Assembly: GCA_034231615.1 (NCBI GenBank)
Contig: CM067314.1
Coordinates: 7,689,501-7,753,500, forward strand
Source of the DNA: Meghimatium bilineatum
Lineage: Eukaryota; Mollusca; Gastropoda; Stylommatophora; Philomycidae
DNA length: 64,000 nucleotides
Reading direction: 5' to 3'
The number at the start of each line of letters is the position of its first letter. The stretch's first letter is position 1. Under the pieces are notes generated by a model that saw only the letters and a list, made by a program, of their open reading frames with translations, had not been told where the DNA came from and did not search any database. A program made the translations under genes and the position numbers. Of the stretch, positions 1-10,512 are shown piece by piece.

Positions 1-133
1 TCTGATATGGCTGCTGTTTTTGCTACTGTTACTGCTGCTCTTTCTAATATGGCTGCTGTTTCTGTTACTGTTACTGCTACTATTTCTGCTACTGTTACTG
101 CTGCTGATACTGCTCCTACTACCACTACCATTT
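1..133. repeat. Imperfect CTG/CTA/CTT triplet repeat
   Basis: Degenerate trinucleotide stretch (TGCTACTGTTACTGCTGC and similar). It runs off the left edge. No gene evidence. Confidence 0.7.
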
Positions 134-149
134 GTTACATCCACTTTTG

Positions 150-1175
150 AAAAATTCAATTATAATTATGCTCATGTCGAATAGTTCGTATATGGCTAAT
201 AAGCCATATTTGAACCGTCATTGCATAGTTCGAGCATAGAATGATGACTGTAGACAGATCTGGGTCTATCTGTGATTTTTTAGCTACTCTGCGCTGTTGA
301 GCTGCTGCATTTTTCCTCTTTTCACAAAGATAATGCGCTCTTTTTGACTGTAGAACGCCATGTAGATCTTTTTTGTGCAATTTCTTCCCATTTATCTTGG
401 CCTATTTCAAAGGCTTTCAGTGAGGTCTTTAATGAGTCCTTGTAGTGCTTCTTTTAGCCACCTTGAGATCGTGTACTCTTCTGCAAATCACCATAAAGAA
501 GTATCTTTGGCAGGCGATGATCTGGCATACGTACCAGATAACCTGTCCAACGTATCTGTGTCTGCATCAGGATTGTGTCAATGCATGAGATACCAGCTCT
601 ATCAAGGACAGTGGTATCTGGAATCTTGTCTTGCCATCTGATGTTCATAACTTTTGTGAGACAATTTTTGTGAAAATTATTGGAGTTTTCACATGACGTC
701 TATTCACAGTCCATGTTTCGCTAGCGTATAACAGCACTGGAAGTACCACTGCTCTGTAAACTTTCAGCTTAGTCTGTAGGTTAATGCCATTTCTACGTCA
801 TACATTTTCGTATATTTTGTCCAAAGTACTGCTTGCCGTGGCGATCCTTGTATATACTTCATCATCAACGTTGGCATTTTGTGATAAAGCACTAGGTATG
901 TGAATCTATTCACAACTTTCAGTGCTACACCATTTACCTTTATGCAAGGCTCGAGATATCTTTTGTCAGATGTTGGTTGTAACATGACTTGTTTTTTCTG
1001 TGTTAATAATTAGTCCAATGTTGGTACATTCTTTGGAGAATCTGTCTATAATACTTTGTAGATCAGCCTCAGAGTTGGCATTTATGGCACAGTCATCAGC
1101 CGAGATATACAAACTAATTAGCAGTATCGAGTTTCTGAAGATGACTGAGTGTGTAAATCTATGGCGATAAAGCAA
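150..1175 (-). mobile_element. Decayed non-LTR retrotransposon, 3' part of ORF2
   Basis: Minus-strand remnants in several frames. Around 966-1175 is a reverse-transcriptase catalytic-loop relic (SADDCAINANSEADLQ, in place of the usual F/YADD). Then follow thumb/connection-like peptides (764-985), a C-terminal QDKIPDTTVLDRAG...GYLVRMPDHRLPK block (454-648), and at 156-380 a basic tail ending in a degenerate C-x-N-x...LISHIRT segment like the C2H2-type tail of this LINE class. Frameshifts and stops show a dead copy. It lies left of DUOX exon 4, inside the gene. Confidence 0.75.
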
Positions 1176-1317
1176 CCAATGTAGACGGATGAGTGCGTAA
1201 ATCTATGGTGATCAAGACTATATGGTAATAAAGACTATACAATTTGACATTTTTATTTAATACATTTTTAATAACACTGTTAAACCAATTACATTTTAGT
1301 TTCTTTGTCATCTGTCA

Positions 1318-1473
1318 GTATTGTTAGAGGTTAGATTATTGGTCTCACATCCAGAAGTTCCAGGGTTCAACTCTCAGTAAGACTAGATTTTTTTTCTGTC
1401 GGACGATGCATAGTTACAACTACCACCTCGGTGCAAAACCCTAACGTGAAAACGTGCAGTATTTGACAGTATT
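1318..1473 (+). mobile_element. tRNA-derived SINE (family A), copy 1
   Basis: Contains TTAGATTATTGGTCTCACA, a B-box-like GGGTTCAACTCTC, a T-run with CTGTCGGA, and ends GTGCAGTATTTGACAGT. The same order of blocks and the same end occur in the intact copy at 20952-21175. This copy is more diverged and lacks clear target duplications. It lies in the part of the DUOX gene downstream of exon 4. Confidence 0.6.
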
Positions 1474-1499
1474 TTAGTTTTATTTTAGTATTGTGTCAT

Positions 1500-1565
1500 T
1501 ATTGTTTCTGACGAAGAGTTTTGGCTGAAACGTTAATTTTTATTGCGTTTATTCTTTGTTATCAC
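1500..1565 (+). repeat. Dispersed GAAACGT motif with hammerhead-like core, copy 1
   Basis: CTGACGA, a short spacer AGAGTTTTGGCT, then GAAACGTTA. CUGANGA and GAAA are the two conserved core strands of hammerhead ribozymes. Related GAAACGT motifs recur at about nine sites in the window. Stem II is poorly paired here. Function is not established. Confidence 0.4.
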
Positions 1566-1719
1566 TTCTACAATTATCGTATCAGTAGTATTTCATTTAA
1601 TTGTTTTATAAAGCATAGTTACTTATTAATATTATTTGTTGTAGATGTGACTTGAAGATTGAAAGGTGAACGAAAATAAAGGCGTTAACTAATTGATAAT
1701 ACTTTATACATCTGCATAC

Positions 1720-1907
1720 CTGCCTTCTTGGATTGTTCGGAGACTGTCCTGATGTCTTCTCGTACGATGATCTCTCATACGGCATTGTTTTATCTCCTTC
1801 TTCACCAGGGTCAAAATCAGGATCACCCCGTGGGACGGGCACGTCAAGGATCTCCACAGGACACGTGACCTCATCCGTGTCAAGGATTTCATGCTGCACT
1901 ATTTGAC
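1720..1907 (-). CDS. DUOX: Dual oxidase exon 4: peroxidase-like domain, GQIVQHEI and TGQSPNNPR
   Basis: A 188 bp exon on the minus strand. The acceptor is TATTTGTTTTTCAG with the exon starting at 1907; the donor is AAGGCAG|GTATGC with the exon ending at 1720 (phase 1 in, phase 0 out). It encodes residues 104-165 with FGQIVQHEI (across the junction), CPVEI, RGDPDFDP, GDKTMPYERSSY and TGQSPNNPRRQ. The last two blocks are hallmarks of the DUOX peroxidase-like domain (GD-x2-MPF-x-RA and TGQSPN-PR in many invertebrate members). GQIVQHE aligns with the GQxxxHD distal-histidine motif of animal haem peroxidases, with His at 1891-1893 on the plus coordinates. The following exon, expected to carry an LDGS-IYG-like segment, is not found between 1 and 1720 and must lie beyond the left edge. 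Confidence 0.9.
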
Positions 1908-2044
1908 CTGAAAAACAAATACAAATATGAATTTAGAATCTTCTGGAAAATGTGTTCTTCTTGAAAACATCTTACATGCGGAAAACGGGTGTGCTGGTTC
2001 TTAGGACGAAAATAATACAGCCTCGCTTGCAGCGAACTAAACAA

Positions 2045-2317
2045 AAATCAACGTCCAAGAAGCTTGGCTTCTAAAAATCATATTGAGAGGGAAGTTAGGT
2101 TTTTTCGGTCATGTAAAGAGATACAGATAGAAAGAGTACTTCTGGAGGGAGTGATGGAAGAGAGCAGAGACAAAGGTTACCCAAGACGTTGTTGGACAAG
2201 AGACATCCAAGAATGTATGCACATGTCGCTGGCGGAGGCAGGTTAAATCGCACAAAACCCAGGAGATTTCAAGAAATTCATAAGGAAGACAACGTTCTGG
2301 AAAGAATATGTCACATA
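2045..2317 (+). mobile_element. LINE 3' fragment (family with KR..ERVLLEGVME tail), (ACA)n-tailed
   Basis: Encodes a C-terminal ORF2 tail in shifting frames: REVRFFRSCK, ERVLLEGVMEE, YPRRCWTRDIQECMHM, SLAEAG, then PRRFQEIHKEDN. It is directly followed by an (ACAACA)n tract. A sister copy lies at 30640-30890. The 5' end is truncated, as is usual for LINEs. It sits in DUOX intron 3. Confidence 0.75.
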
Positions 2318-2419
2318 ACAACAACAACAACAAGAACAGCAACAACAACAAGAACAACAACAACAACAAGAACAACAACAACAAGAACAACAACAACAAG
2401 AACAACAACAACAACGAAT
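2318..2419. repeat. (ACA/AGA)n microsatellite at a LINE 3' end
   Basis: About 100 bp of ACAACAACAAGA-type triplets starting exactly where the LINE coding tail at 2045-2317 stops, so probably its expanded 3' tail. Confidence 0.85.
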
Positions 2420-2436
2420 AGTTGAATGTAGAAAAA

Positions 2437-2519
2437 TATTTTATAGTAATAAATAATGGACATTTTATAATAATAAATAGTGGACAATTTATAATAATAA
2501 ATAGTGGGGAATTTTGTAT
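2437..2519. repeat. Short tandem repeat, about 28 bp x 3
   Basis: Three diverged units containing TATAATAATAAATAGTGG. Confidence 0.6.
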
Positions 2520-2596
2520 CATAATAAGCAGCTTTTTTAAATAAGGAAAAATGCTAAATGGAGTAACTAACTATTCCAGTGAGGGAGTAGGGATTT

Positions 2597-3150
2597 CAAT
2601 AAATATATGATTGAAGCAATATGGTGATTGTAGCAATATATGATTGAAGCAATATAGTGATTGAAACTATATATGATTGAAGCAATATAGTGATTGAAGC
2701 AATATATGATTGAAGCAATATGGTGATTGTAGCAATATATGATTGAAGCAATATGGTGATTGTAGCAATATATGATTGAAGCAATATAGTGATTGTAGCA
2801 ATATATGATTGAAGCAATATGGTGATTGTAGCAATATATGATTGAAGCAATACGGTGATTGTAGCAATATATGATTGAAGCAATACGGTGATTGTAGCAA
2901 TATATGATTGAAGCAATATAGTGATTGTAGCAATATATGATTGAAGCAATACAGTGAATGAAACAATATATGATTGAAGAAATATATGACTGAAGCAATA
3001 TGGTGTTTGAAGCAATGTTGTGATTGTAGCAATATGGTGATTGTAGCAATATAGTGATTGAAGCAATATAGTGTTTGAAGCAATATAGTGATTCAAGCAA
3101 TATATGATTGAAGCGATATAGTGATTGAAGCAATATAGTATTTGTAATAT
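2597..3150. repeat. Minisatellite, 33 bp unit, about 16 copies
   Basis: Unit contains GTGATTGTAGCAATATATGA followed by TTGAAGCAATA. The period is divisible by 3, so several frames are open on the minus strand (up to 202 codons, ILLQS/IYCYNHH-type repeats). Not a gene. Confidence 0.95.
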
Positions 3151-3175
3151 ACCAAATCAAGAGCATCGGAAACAA

Positions 3176-4035
3176 CTTATTCTAACGGCAGAAAGACACA
3201 ATGGAGCACGTAACCTATATGTAAACTACAAGAAAACTACAATAATGACAGGAGACAAAAAGTCATCCAAAGATAACAATTAACAATAAAACATTAGAAG
3301 AAGTAACACATTTCGAATATCTGGGAGTGAACATTTACAAGTTCTAGAGACTACACAGCTCAAACAAAGAGAAGAATCATAATAACGACTTCCAAACTAA
3401 ATCAAATGAAAAACCTTTTGCAAGATACAAGATGCAAGATACAAGATGCAAGATGCAAGATACAAGATACAACTAATTAGATAACGTATATTTCCAGTGG
3501 CAATCTACTATTTACATACTAGATCCTAGGACAGATGACACGTATTTTTAAGAACAAAAATGTAAACATAGACACTAAAGCTGCATTATAAAAGACTATT
3601 ATTATCCCGTCACTGTGCTACCAGTGTCAAACCTGGATAATGACAGCACAAGACAAAAGAAGAATAGTGATAGCAGAAATGACATGTCTACGAAGAATAA
3701 TTGGAGTGACATTAAGAGATAGAATTAGAAGCGATAACATCAGACAGATAACCAAAACAATACCAGTATTGGAACACATCAAAAGACAACACATCAAGTA
3801 GTTTTAACACTCTTCCAGACTACCAACAGACAACATGCTACAGATGGCCATGACACATAGACATAACGGCTATAAAGGCAGAGGCAGACCATGTAAAAGA
3901 CGGACTACAGATATCAAAGAAGCCACAGGAACAAGCTTACACACAGCACACAAGAAGGCCATCTCCAGACAACTCTTCTACCCCCCGACGCCACAAGGCA
4001 AACAAGGGAAACATCGTATAGATAGATAGATATAC
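3176..4035 (+). mobile_element. LINE 3' fragment (LEHIKRQ family), copy 1
   Basis: Relic of reverse-transcriptase thumb and C-terminal region: KTLEEVTHFEYLGVN near 3290-3330, then IIPSLCYQCQTW (about 3601), TCLRRIIGVTLRDRIR, TIPVLEHIKRQ, GYKGRGRPCKRR (ORF 3835-4029) and SRQLFYPP. It ends in GATAGATAGATA. Stops and frameshifts make it non-functional. Related copies: 34610-34890 and 37335-37740. Within DUOX intron 3. Confidence 0.8.
3419..3471. repeat. AAGATACAAGATGC short tandem repeat inside the LINE
   Basis: About seven 7-8 bp units (CAAGATA/CAAGATG) that interrupt the LINE-derived sequence around them, so they expanded after insertion or within the LINE. Confidence 0.7.
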
Positions 4036-4319
4036 TATTGCGAAACGCGGACATTAAACAAGTCAGCAGCAAAGAAAACAGATTATTTGCGTATTAAGAA
4101 ACCATAATTCTCTCCTTGTTATGTGATACATTGGGCAGATGCTACCACAAATATTGTTGACGTATTTACACTGTTTATACAACAACTGATGACGCAAATA
4201 TCATGTGACTAATGTAATTTGGGGACTTCCGGTAGTGACGTCCGTTGATGGAGGGTGTTTCTCTAATTAAGTCTGGGTCATTCCGTCGATCGTTGGATTA
4301 ATCAACTAACATCGAAAAG

Positions 4320-4765
4320 TCCAGACCGATTTGTTTAACAGAAGTCAGTTCATTCAGAAATTAATGAGTTTCGAGAACAAATGTCTTCGTAGGATAACTA
4401 ACACCCATTGGAGTGAATTCAAATCGAATGATAAAATCAGAGAAGAGACACATCAAAATTTCATCACAGATGTTATCAGAAAACGCCGTTGGTCCTATAT
4501 CGGGCATGTCCTATGCGCAGACACCAACATAATACACCACCAATCTCTCGAATGGATACCTACAGTCAAAAGAGCAAGGGGTAGAAGAAAACACTCAGAA
4601 GAATAATACTTAGAGAAAGTAAAACAACCAATATTCATACTATTCAATAAATGCACAGAATAGCTTTGAACAGACAGAATTGGATAGATCTGACATCTGC
4701 CCTATGCACTAACTTCAGCGCAAAAGGAAAATGAATGAATGATTGAATGGAATTTGTCATCCTAC
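4320..4765 (+). mobile_element. LINE 3' fragment (YIGHVL..SLEW family), copy 1
   Basis: Open for 91 codons at 4331-4606: KLMSFENKCLRRITN, then KRRWSYIGHVLCAD, HHQSLEWIPT and KRARGRRK. Beyond a stop come RIGWIDLTSALCT relics and an ATGAATGAATGATTGAATGG tail. It corresponds to the extreme C terminus of a LINE ORF2. A second fragment of this type is at 51165-51375. Within DUOX intron 3, just left of exon 3. Confidence 0.75.
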
Positions 4766-4991
4766 TGTGCACTAGAACAGATCATCGAAGGATTAAATTA
4801 AATATTATATTTATGTAGCGAGCCATATTAATCATGCACATATAACTTGACGGACGGTGGGGATTATAGAAAATAAGGGATCTATCAAAAATACATTATC
4901 GTTAGTTTATAAATCAATATAAAAAAAAGAATACAACACACCGGCGATCACTCAATTAAGAAGAGGGTACAATTACAAAATAGATACCTAC

Positions 4992-5162
4992 CAAAAAATG
5001 CGAAAAGAGCCGTTAAATTTCTTTTGTTTGGAATACCAGATCTTCCAGCATCATTGCCAAAAAGGTCGTTGCTGATTCGTCGTGGATTTTCTCGATCCCA
5101 TCCAGAGGGTCGGTATGTTTCATCCTCGTACGTTGGAGTGACATTTCTTTCCAATGGTCGAC
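4992..5162 (-). CDS. DUOX: Dual oxidase exon 3: peroxidase-like domain, NPRRISN and FFG
   Basis: A 171 bp exon on the minus strand. The acceptor is TTCTATTATGTTAG with the exon starting at 5162; the donor is TTTTTTG|GTAGGTATC with the exon ending at 4992. Phase is 1 at both ends. It encodes residues 47-102, including TYEDETYRPSG, ENPRRISNDLF and NKRNLTALFAFF. Their order and spacing fit the DUOX peroxidase-homology domain, where a tyrosine-rich YxDGVY-like segment and NPR-IS lead to a hydrophobic FFG. Two N-glycosylation sequons (N52-V-T and N94-L-T) suit an extracellular or luminal domain. The last base G joins GT of exon 4 to give FFG-QIVQHEI. No stop or frameshift is present. Confidence 0.9.
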
Positions 5163-5227
5163 CTAACATAATAGAATAATTATTATTTATCTTAGTTAAA
5201 TTGTGCAAATGAGATTTATCAATTGTA

Positions 5228-5860
5228 ATCTATCCTTCTATGGAATCTATCCTTCTATCTAATCTATCCGTCTATCGAATCTATAATTTATATAGCCTAT
5301 CCTTCTATCTAGTCTATCCTTCTATCTAGTCTATCCTTCTATCTAATCTATCACAATCTAATCTATCCTATCCAATCTATCATAATCTAATCTATCCTTC
5401 TATCTAATCTATCACAATCTAATCTATCCTTCTATCTAATCTATCACAATCTAATCTATCCTTCTATCTAATCTATCACAATCTAATCTACCCTTCTATC
5501 TAATCTATCCGTCTATCGAATATATCCTTCTATCTAATATATAATTTATATAGCCTATCCTTCTATCTAGTCTATCCTTCTATCTAATCTATCACAATCT
5601 AATATATCCTTCTATCTAATCTATCCTTCTATCTAGTCTATCCTTCTATCTAATCTATCACAATCTAATCTATCCTTCTATCTAATCTATCACAATCTAA
5701 TCTATCCTTCTATCTAATCTATCACAATCTAATCTATCCTTCTATCTAATCTATCACAATCTAATCTACCCTTCTATCTAATCTATCACAATCTAATCTA
5801 ATCTACCCATTTAATTTATCATAATCTAATATAATGTGTTATAATCTAATCCATTCTCAT
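5228..5860. repeat. Complex minisatellite of ATCTATCCTTCTATCTA and ATCACAATCTA modules
   Basis: Mixed 14-32 bp modules (CTATCCTTCTATCTAATC, TATCACAATCTAATC) in DUOX intron 2, 65 bp upstream of exon 3 on the gene strand. Confidence 0.9.
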
Positions 5861-5861
5861 C

Positions 5862-6412
5862 ATCATCATCAAGTGCCGTATCCGCAACAAAGGTTGGCTG
5901 AAACAGACCTCCAACATTCCCCTGTCTTATGTTTTGGTGGTGCACTCTGCTAAACTGTAACTTGCTGTCTACCTTGTAATATTACTCTCCCACTTGTATC
6001 TCCCTCTTGCTCGCTTCCCTTCGACTTTACCACCAAGTAAGGTCTTCAACAAGGTTGTCTTTTAATGTGTCCAAAAATTTCATGTGCTTGATATTTATTT
6101 CCTTTAATATTCTTTCTCCTTTTTTAAGTGTTGTTAGCGCCCTCTTTATTTGCTTTCTTCTCTTTCCATGATTGCCTCCCTATTCTTCTATATACCAACA
6201 TCGCAAACGCATCAATTCTTTCTTCTTATTGTTTATTTATTGTCCATGTTTATGAGCCATACATTAATATAAATAGATGTAGTATTTTATAATTCTCATT
6301 TTAACTTGTTTGTAATTTATTTAGATGTTAATATTTTCCTCATGTCATTGTGGAAGTACTTTTAGCCATTCATATTCTCCTGTCAACTTCTGTTAAATCT
6401 ATTATAATCAAA
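5862..6412 (-). mobile_element. RTE-like LINE 3' fragment with (ATG)n tail, copy 1
   Basis: Minus-strand decayed copy of the same element as the long copy at 35953-36984. The tail (ATGATGATGATG) is at the plus-strand left end, followed by CAAGTGCCGTATCCGCAAC and matching sequence through SETWTLNK-type and KSTFNDMRK-type codons to about 6400. Many frameshifts. DUOX intron 2. Confidence 0.85.
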
Positions 6413-6585
6413 TTTAAAGAAAAATGAACATAATATTGGCGCTGTCCACAAATTCGTTAACAAATTTTTGCAGAATTTTGATACTTTTCCTTCCCCTTAG
6501 TATAACAACTGACAGGAATTCAGGACCCCCTACCCCCTTTCGATGGTTTATGTAAACATTTGTTATTCAAACACCACCAGTTTAT

Positions 6586-7260
6586 CAATCAATCAAGTTC
6601 CATGCCGAATGGCGTAGGCGATCATGTTTCTCCACAACTCTCTGTCTCTTGTGTTGTCATTAAGCGCTGTTGGTGAACTTCTACGTACTACTACTCCATC
6701 TAGCTTTTCTCTTTGTCGTCCCCTGTCTTTTTTTCCCTTGATATTTCCAGGGGTTATTAAGTGTTCAAGCTGTGTTTTTCTCAGCAAATTCCCTAGAAAT
6801 CTTGACTGTATGCCCGTAATTTCTGCTATGCTGTTTCATTTTGCGCCAGCATCAATGATAACCTCTGTATTATTTTTCTTAGCTGTCCACGGTATTTTCA
6901 TAATTCTTCTCAGTAACTAATCTATGTAACCTCCAATTCGTTTTGAATGTTTTTGTTTACAGTCCATTCTTGACATCCATTAAAAATAATTGGTTCGATA
7001 TAATATGTCAGCACTCGAATTCGGGTTCGCATTGATATTCTTCCATTGCACAAAATGGTTCTCATTTTTTGGAATGCTGATTTGGCTTGTGCTGTTCGGC
7101 TCTTTATCTCACTTGAGCATCTACCTTCTTATGTTATCAGGGTTAATATCAAACTTGACCAAACTTCAAGAGTTCTACATAGACACCAACCACATTGAAA
7201 AGCCGTTTACTCGTCTCTCCTAGTGCATATAGATTGTTCACTGTGTTAGACACACTGAAA
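6586..7260 (-). mobile_element. LINE 3' fragment (NTRDRELWR family), copy 1
   Basis: On the minus strand the last 64 codons are open (6593-6787): RKTQLEHLI, KGKKDRGRQREKL, then NDNTRDRELWRNM. Upstream (to about 7260) frameshifted relics read ISMRTRIRVLTYYIEP. The 3' flank is an (ATTG)n-like tail. Related fragments are at 15935-16440 and 59280-59430. DUOX intron 2. Confidence 0.75.
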
Positions 7261-7264
7261 GTGT

Positions 7265-7787
7265 AAAAACATTGTAGTTCAGCTACTTTCACCTTTATCA
7301 CGCCGCAATCATGATCTGGTAATGTACACTACAGTATTCAACATTACCATATTGTCTCGTACACAACATTACCATATTGTATTGTACAACTTACTTCCAC
7401 TAGTACCAGCCTAACGTCTCGCCGATCAAACTCAGATTATACATTTCTTCCAAATTTACATTACTTTTATTTGTAATTTTTCTCCAACTGTAGTTTCTTG
7501 TCATGAGATCACACGTCCGCAGTTCTCTTCTTATCTTTGTTTCTATTTATCGATTTCTAGACATGTATACTGTAGTTTCAAACATTGTTTTAGTGTTTCA
7601 CGTCGTCTCCGTTTGTCTCTGTCTTTGAGTTCTGTGTTTGTTCGTATTTTTCTTCATAAAGACAATTCAATTTTTCTTTAGAATCTAGCATTGCTATTGT
7701 CAAAATGCCGTTAACTCCCCCTAGTCTAGTGACTGCAAACTGTTTCAGGCAGAGACACACCACACTTCTAATTTGATGACGTAATTA
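7265..7787. other. Intron sequence with no recognised feature
   Basis: DUOX intron 2. Contains a short duplication of ACACAACATTACCATATTGT near 7340-7385 and otherwise nothing I recognise. Confidence 0.5.
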
Positions 7788-8530
7788 TATTCTAATCTAA
7801 TCTAATCTACTCTAATCTAAACTAATCTAATCTAATCTAATCTAATCTAATCTAATCTAATCTAATCTAATCTAGTCCAATCTAATCCAATACAATATAT
7901 CTAATCTAATCTAATCTAATCTAATCTAATCTAATCTAATCTAATCTAATCTAATCTAATCTAATCTAATCTAATCTAATCTAATCTATTCTAATCTAAT
8001 CTAATCCAATAAAGTCAAATCTAATCTAATCTAATCTAACCCAATCCAATCTAATCTAATCTAATCTAATCTAATCTAATCTAATCTAATCTAATCTAAT
8101 CTAATCTAATCTAATCTAATCTAATCTAATCTAATCTAATCCAATTCAATCTAATCTAGTCCAATCTAATCTAATCTAATCTAATCTAATCTAATCTAAT
8201 CTAATCTAATCTAATCTAATCTAATCTAATCTAATCTAATCCAATTCAATCTAATCTAATCTAATCTAATCTAATCTAATCTAATCTAATCTAATCTAAT
8301 CTAATCTAATCTAATCTAATCTAATCTAATCTAATCTAATCCAATTCAATCTAATCTAGTCCAATCTAATCTAATCTAATCTAATCTAATCTAATCTAAT
8401 CTAATCTAATCTAATCTAATCTAATATAATCTAATCTAATCTAATTCAATCCAATCTAGTCCAATCTAATCTAATCTACTCTAATCTAATCTAATCTGAT
8501 CTAATCTAATCTAATCTAATCTAATCTAAT
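7788..8530. repeat. Pentanucleotide satellite (TCTAA)n, about 150 copies
   Basis: Near-pure CTAAT/TCTAA repeats for 740 bp with scattered variants (CCAAT, CTAGT). It lies in DUOX intron 2 and may share ancestry with the ATCTA-rich array at 5228-5860. Confidence 0.97.
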
Positions 8531-8597
8531 CATATCCACATGCCGATTGTTTAACATAAATCGAAGTGAATCCCAAATGTGTACTTAAATACACAAA

Positions 8598-9190
8598 TCA
8601 TGAGAGATACAGTTAAAATAATGAAGTTAAAATCATGAGAGATGAAGTAAAAATCATGAGAGATAAAGTTAAAATCATGAGAGATAAAGTTAAAATCACG
8701 AGAGATAAAGTTAAAATGATGAGAGATAAAGTTAAAATCATGAGAGATAAAGTTAAAATCATGAGAGATAAAGTTAAAATCATGAGAGATAAAGTTAAAA
8801 TCATGAGAGATAAAGTTAAAATCATCAGAGATAAAGTAAAAATCATGAGAAATAAAGTAAAAATCATGAGAGATAAAGTAAAAATCATGAGAGATAAAGT
8901 AAAAATCATGAAGTTATAATCATGAAGTTAAAATCATCAGAGATAAAGTAAAAATCATGAGAAATAAAGTAAAAATCATGAGAAATAAAGTAAAAATCAT
9001 GAGAGATACAGTTAAAATCATGAGAGATAAAGTTAAAATCATGAGAGATAAAGTTAAAATCATCAGAGATAAAGTAAAAATCATGAGAGATAAAGTTAAA
9101 ATCATGAGAGATAAAGTTAAAATCATCAGAGATAAAGTAAAAATCATGAGAGATACAGTTAAAATCATGAGAGATAAAGTAAAAAAAAAC
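8598..9190. repeat. Minisatellite, 21 bp unit, about 28 copies
   Basis: Unit AAAGTTAAAATCATGAGAGAT with AAAGTAAAA and CATCAGAG variants. Open in a frame on both strands (MRDKVKI and ILTLSLM heptads) because the period is divisible by 3. Not a gene. Confidence 0.97.
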
Positions 9191-9302
9191 GACCATAAAT
9201 AATAATTGACAACCAAGAAATTGATGTCAATAGCTTTGAATATACGCCGTAAGTTGACCCGAAATCGGAACAAAGAATTGCATCATTATCACCTTCGATG
9301 CA

Positions 9303-9434
9303 TGTTGTAAGATGCGATTAAGGAGGTTATGTGGTGGAGTTGGCTGTCCCCTCCCACAGACGGTCAGAGTGATCCCAAAGCCATGCTGAAGTTGGATGTG
9401 TCAGGGCGAAAGGCGCAGAGATCGCGCAAATTTT
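9303..9434 (+). mobile_element. SINE-like retroposon family D, internal fragment
   Basis: Contains TAAGGAGGTTATGTGG, GGAGTTGGCTGTCCC, the CCAAAGCCATGCTGAAGTTG block and GATGTGTCAGGGCGAAAGG, colinear with the full copies at 15066, 18126 and 43959. Both ends are missing. DUOX intron 2. Confidence 0.75.
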
Positions 9435-9629
9435 ACTAATAATTTGTTGTATCTGAGATGAATGTATTGTAATTTCATAGGTCCATTCACGATGGCGGGA
9501 GTAAACACAAGGAAAAACATGTTTGGAATAATGTGTATCGAATTTTCCAATTGCTAAAATATTAACTGTTTTAAGAGTTGGAACTGTAGAATTAACTATT
9601 AGTTACTAACTTTGAATGGTTTCAGGAAA

Positions 9630-10512
9630 AAGTGTTGACTCCTAAACAAGGCATAGCAGTGGTTAGAGTGTTGACTTCTAAAAAAGCATAGAAGTGATTA
9701 GAGTGTTGACTCCTAAACAAGGCATAGCAGTGATTAGAGTGTTGACTCCTAAACAAGGCATAGCAGTGATTAGAGTGTTGACTCCTAAACAAGGCATAGC
9801 AGTGATTAGAGTGTTGACTCCTAAACAAGGCATAGCAGTGATTAGAGTGTTGACTTCTAAAAAAGCATAGAAGTGGTTAGAGTGTTGACTCCTAAACAAG
9901 GCATAGCAGTGATTAGAGTGTTGACTCCTAAACAAGGCATAGCAGTGATTAGAGTGTTGACTTCTAAAAAGGCATAGAAGTGGTTAGAATGTTGACTCCT
10001 AAACAAGGCATAGCAGTGGTTAGAGTGTTGACTTCTAAACAAGGCCAAGAAGTGGTTAGAGTGTTGACTCCTAAACAAGGCCAAGAAGTGGTTAGAGTGT
10101 TGACTCATAAACAAGGCATAGAAGTGGTTAGAGTGTTGACTTCTAAACAAGGCCAAGAAGTGGTTAGAGTGTTGACTCCTAAACAAGGCCGAGAAGTGGT
10201 TAGAGTGTTGACTCCTAAACAAGGTATAGAAGTGGTTAGAGCGTTGACTCCTAAACAAGGCCAAGAAGTGGTTATAGTGTTGACTCCTAAACAAGGCCGA
10301 GAAATGGTTAGAGTGTTGACTCCTAAACAAGGCCGAGAAGTGGTTAGAATGTTGACTCCTAAACAAGGCATAGAAGTGGTTAGAATGTTGACTCCTAAAC
10401 AAGGCATAGAAGTGGTTAGAGTGTTGACTCCTAAACAAGGCATAGAAGTGGTTAGAGTGTTGACTACTAAACAAGGCATAGAAGTTGTTAGAGTGTTGAC
10501 TCCTAAACAACA
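9630..10512. repeat. Minisatellite, 36 bp unit, about 24 copies
   Basis: Unit contains GTGTTGACTCCTAAACAAGG, then CATAGAAGTGGTTAGA. Encodes a 12-residue repeat (VRVLTPKQGIEV) over 186 codons on plus, with a matching open frame on minus. Occasional 1 bp losses (TCTAAAAAAGCATAG) break the frame in the left half. Not a gene. Confidence 0.96.

Noticed and set aside
1606-1899. 97-codon frame taken as a stand-alone small gene
   Set aside because: It begins with a non-ATG codon and reads through a clear splice donor; the coding part is DUOX exon 4 (1907-1720).
2109-3175. Several 130-200 codon frames on minus
   Set aside because: They are the (ACA)n tract and the 33 bp minisatellite read in stop-free frames.
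4948-5208. 86-codon frame taken as a stand-alone small gene
   Set aside because: Its first residues are intron sequence before the acceptor at 5163; the coding part is DUOX exon 3.
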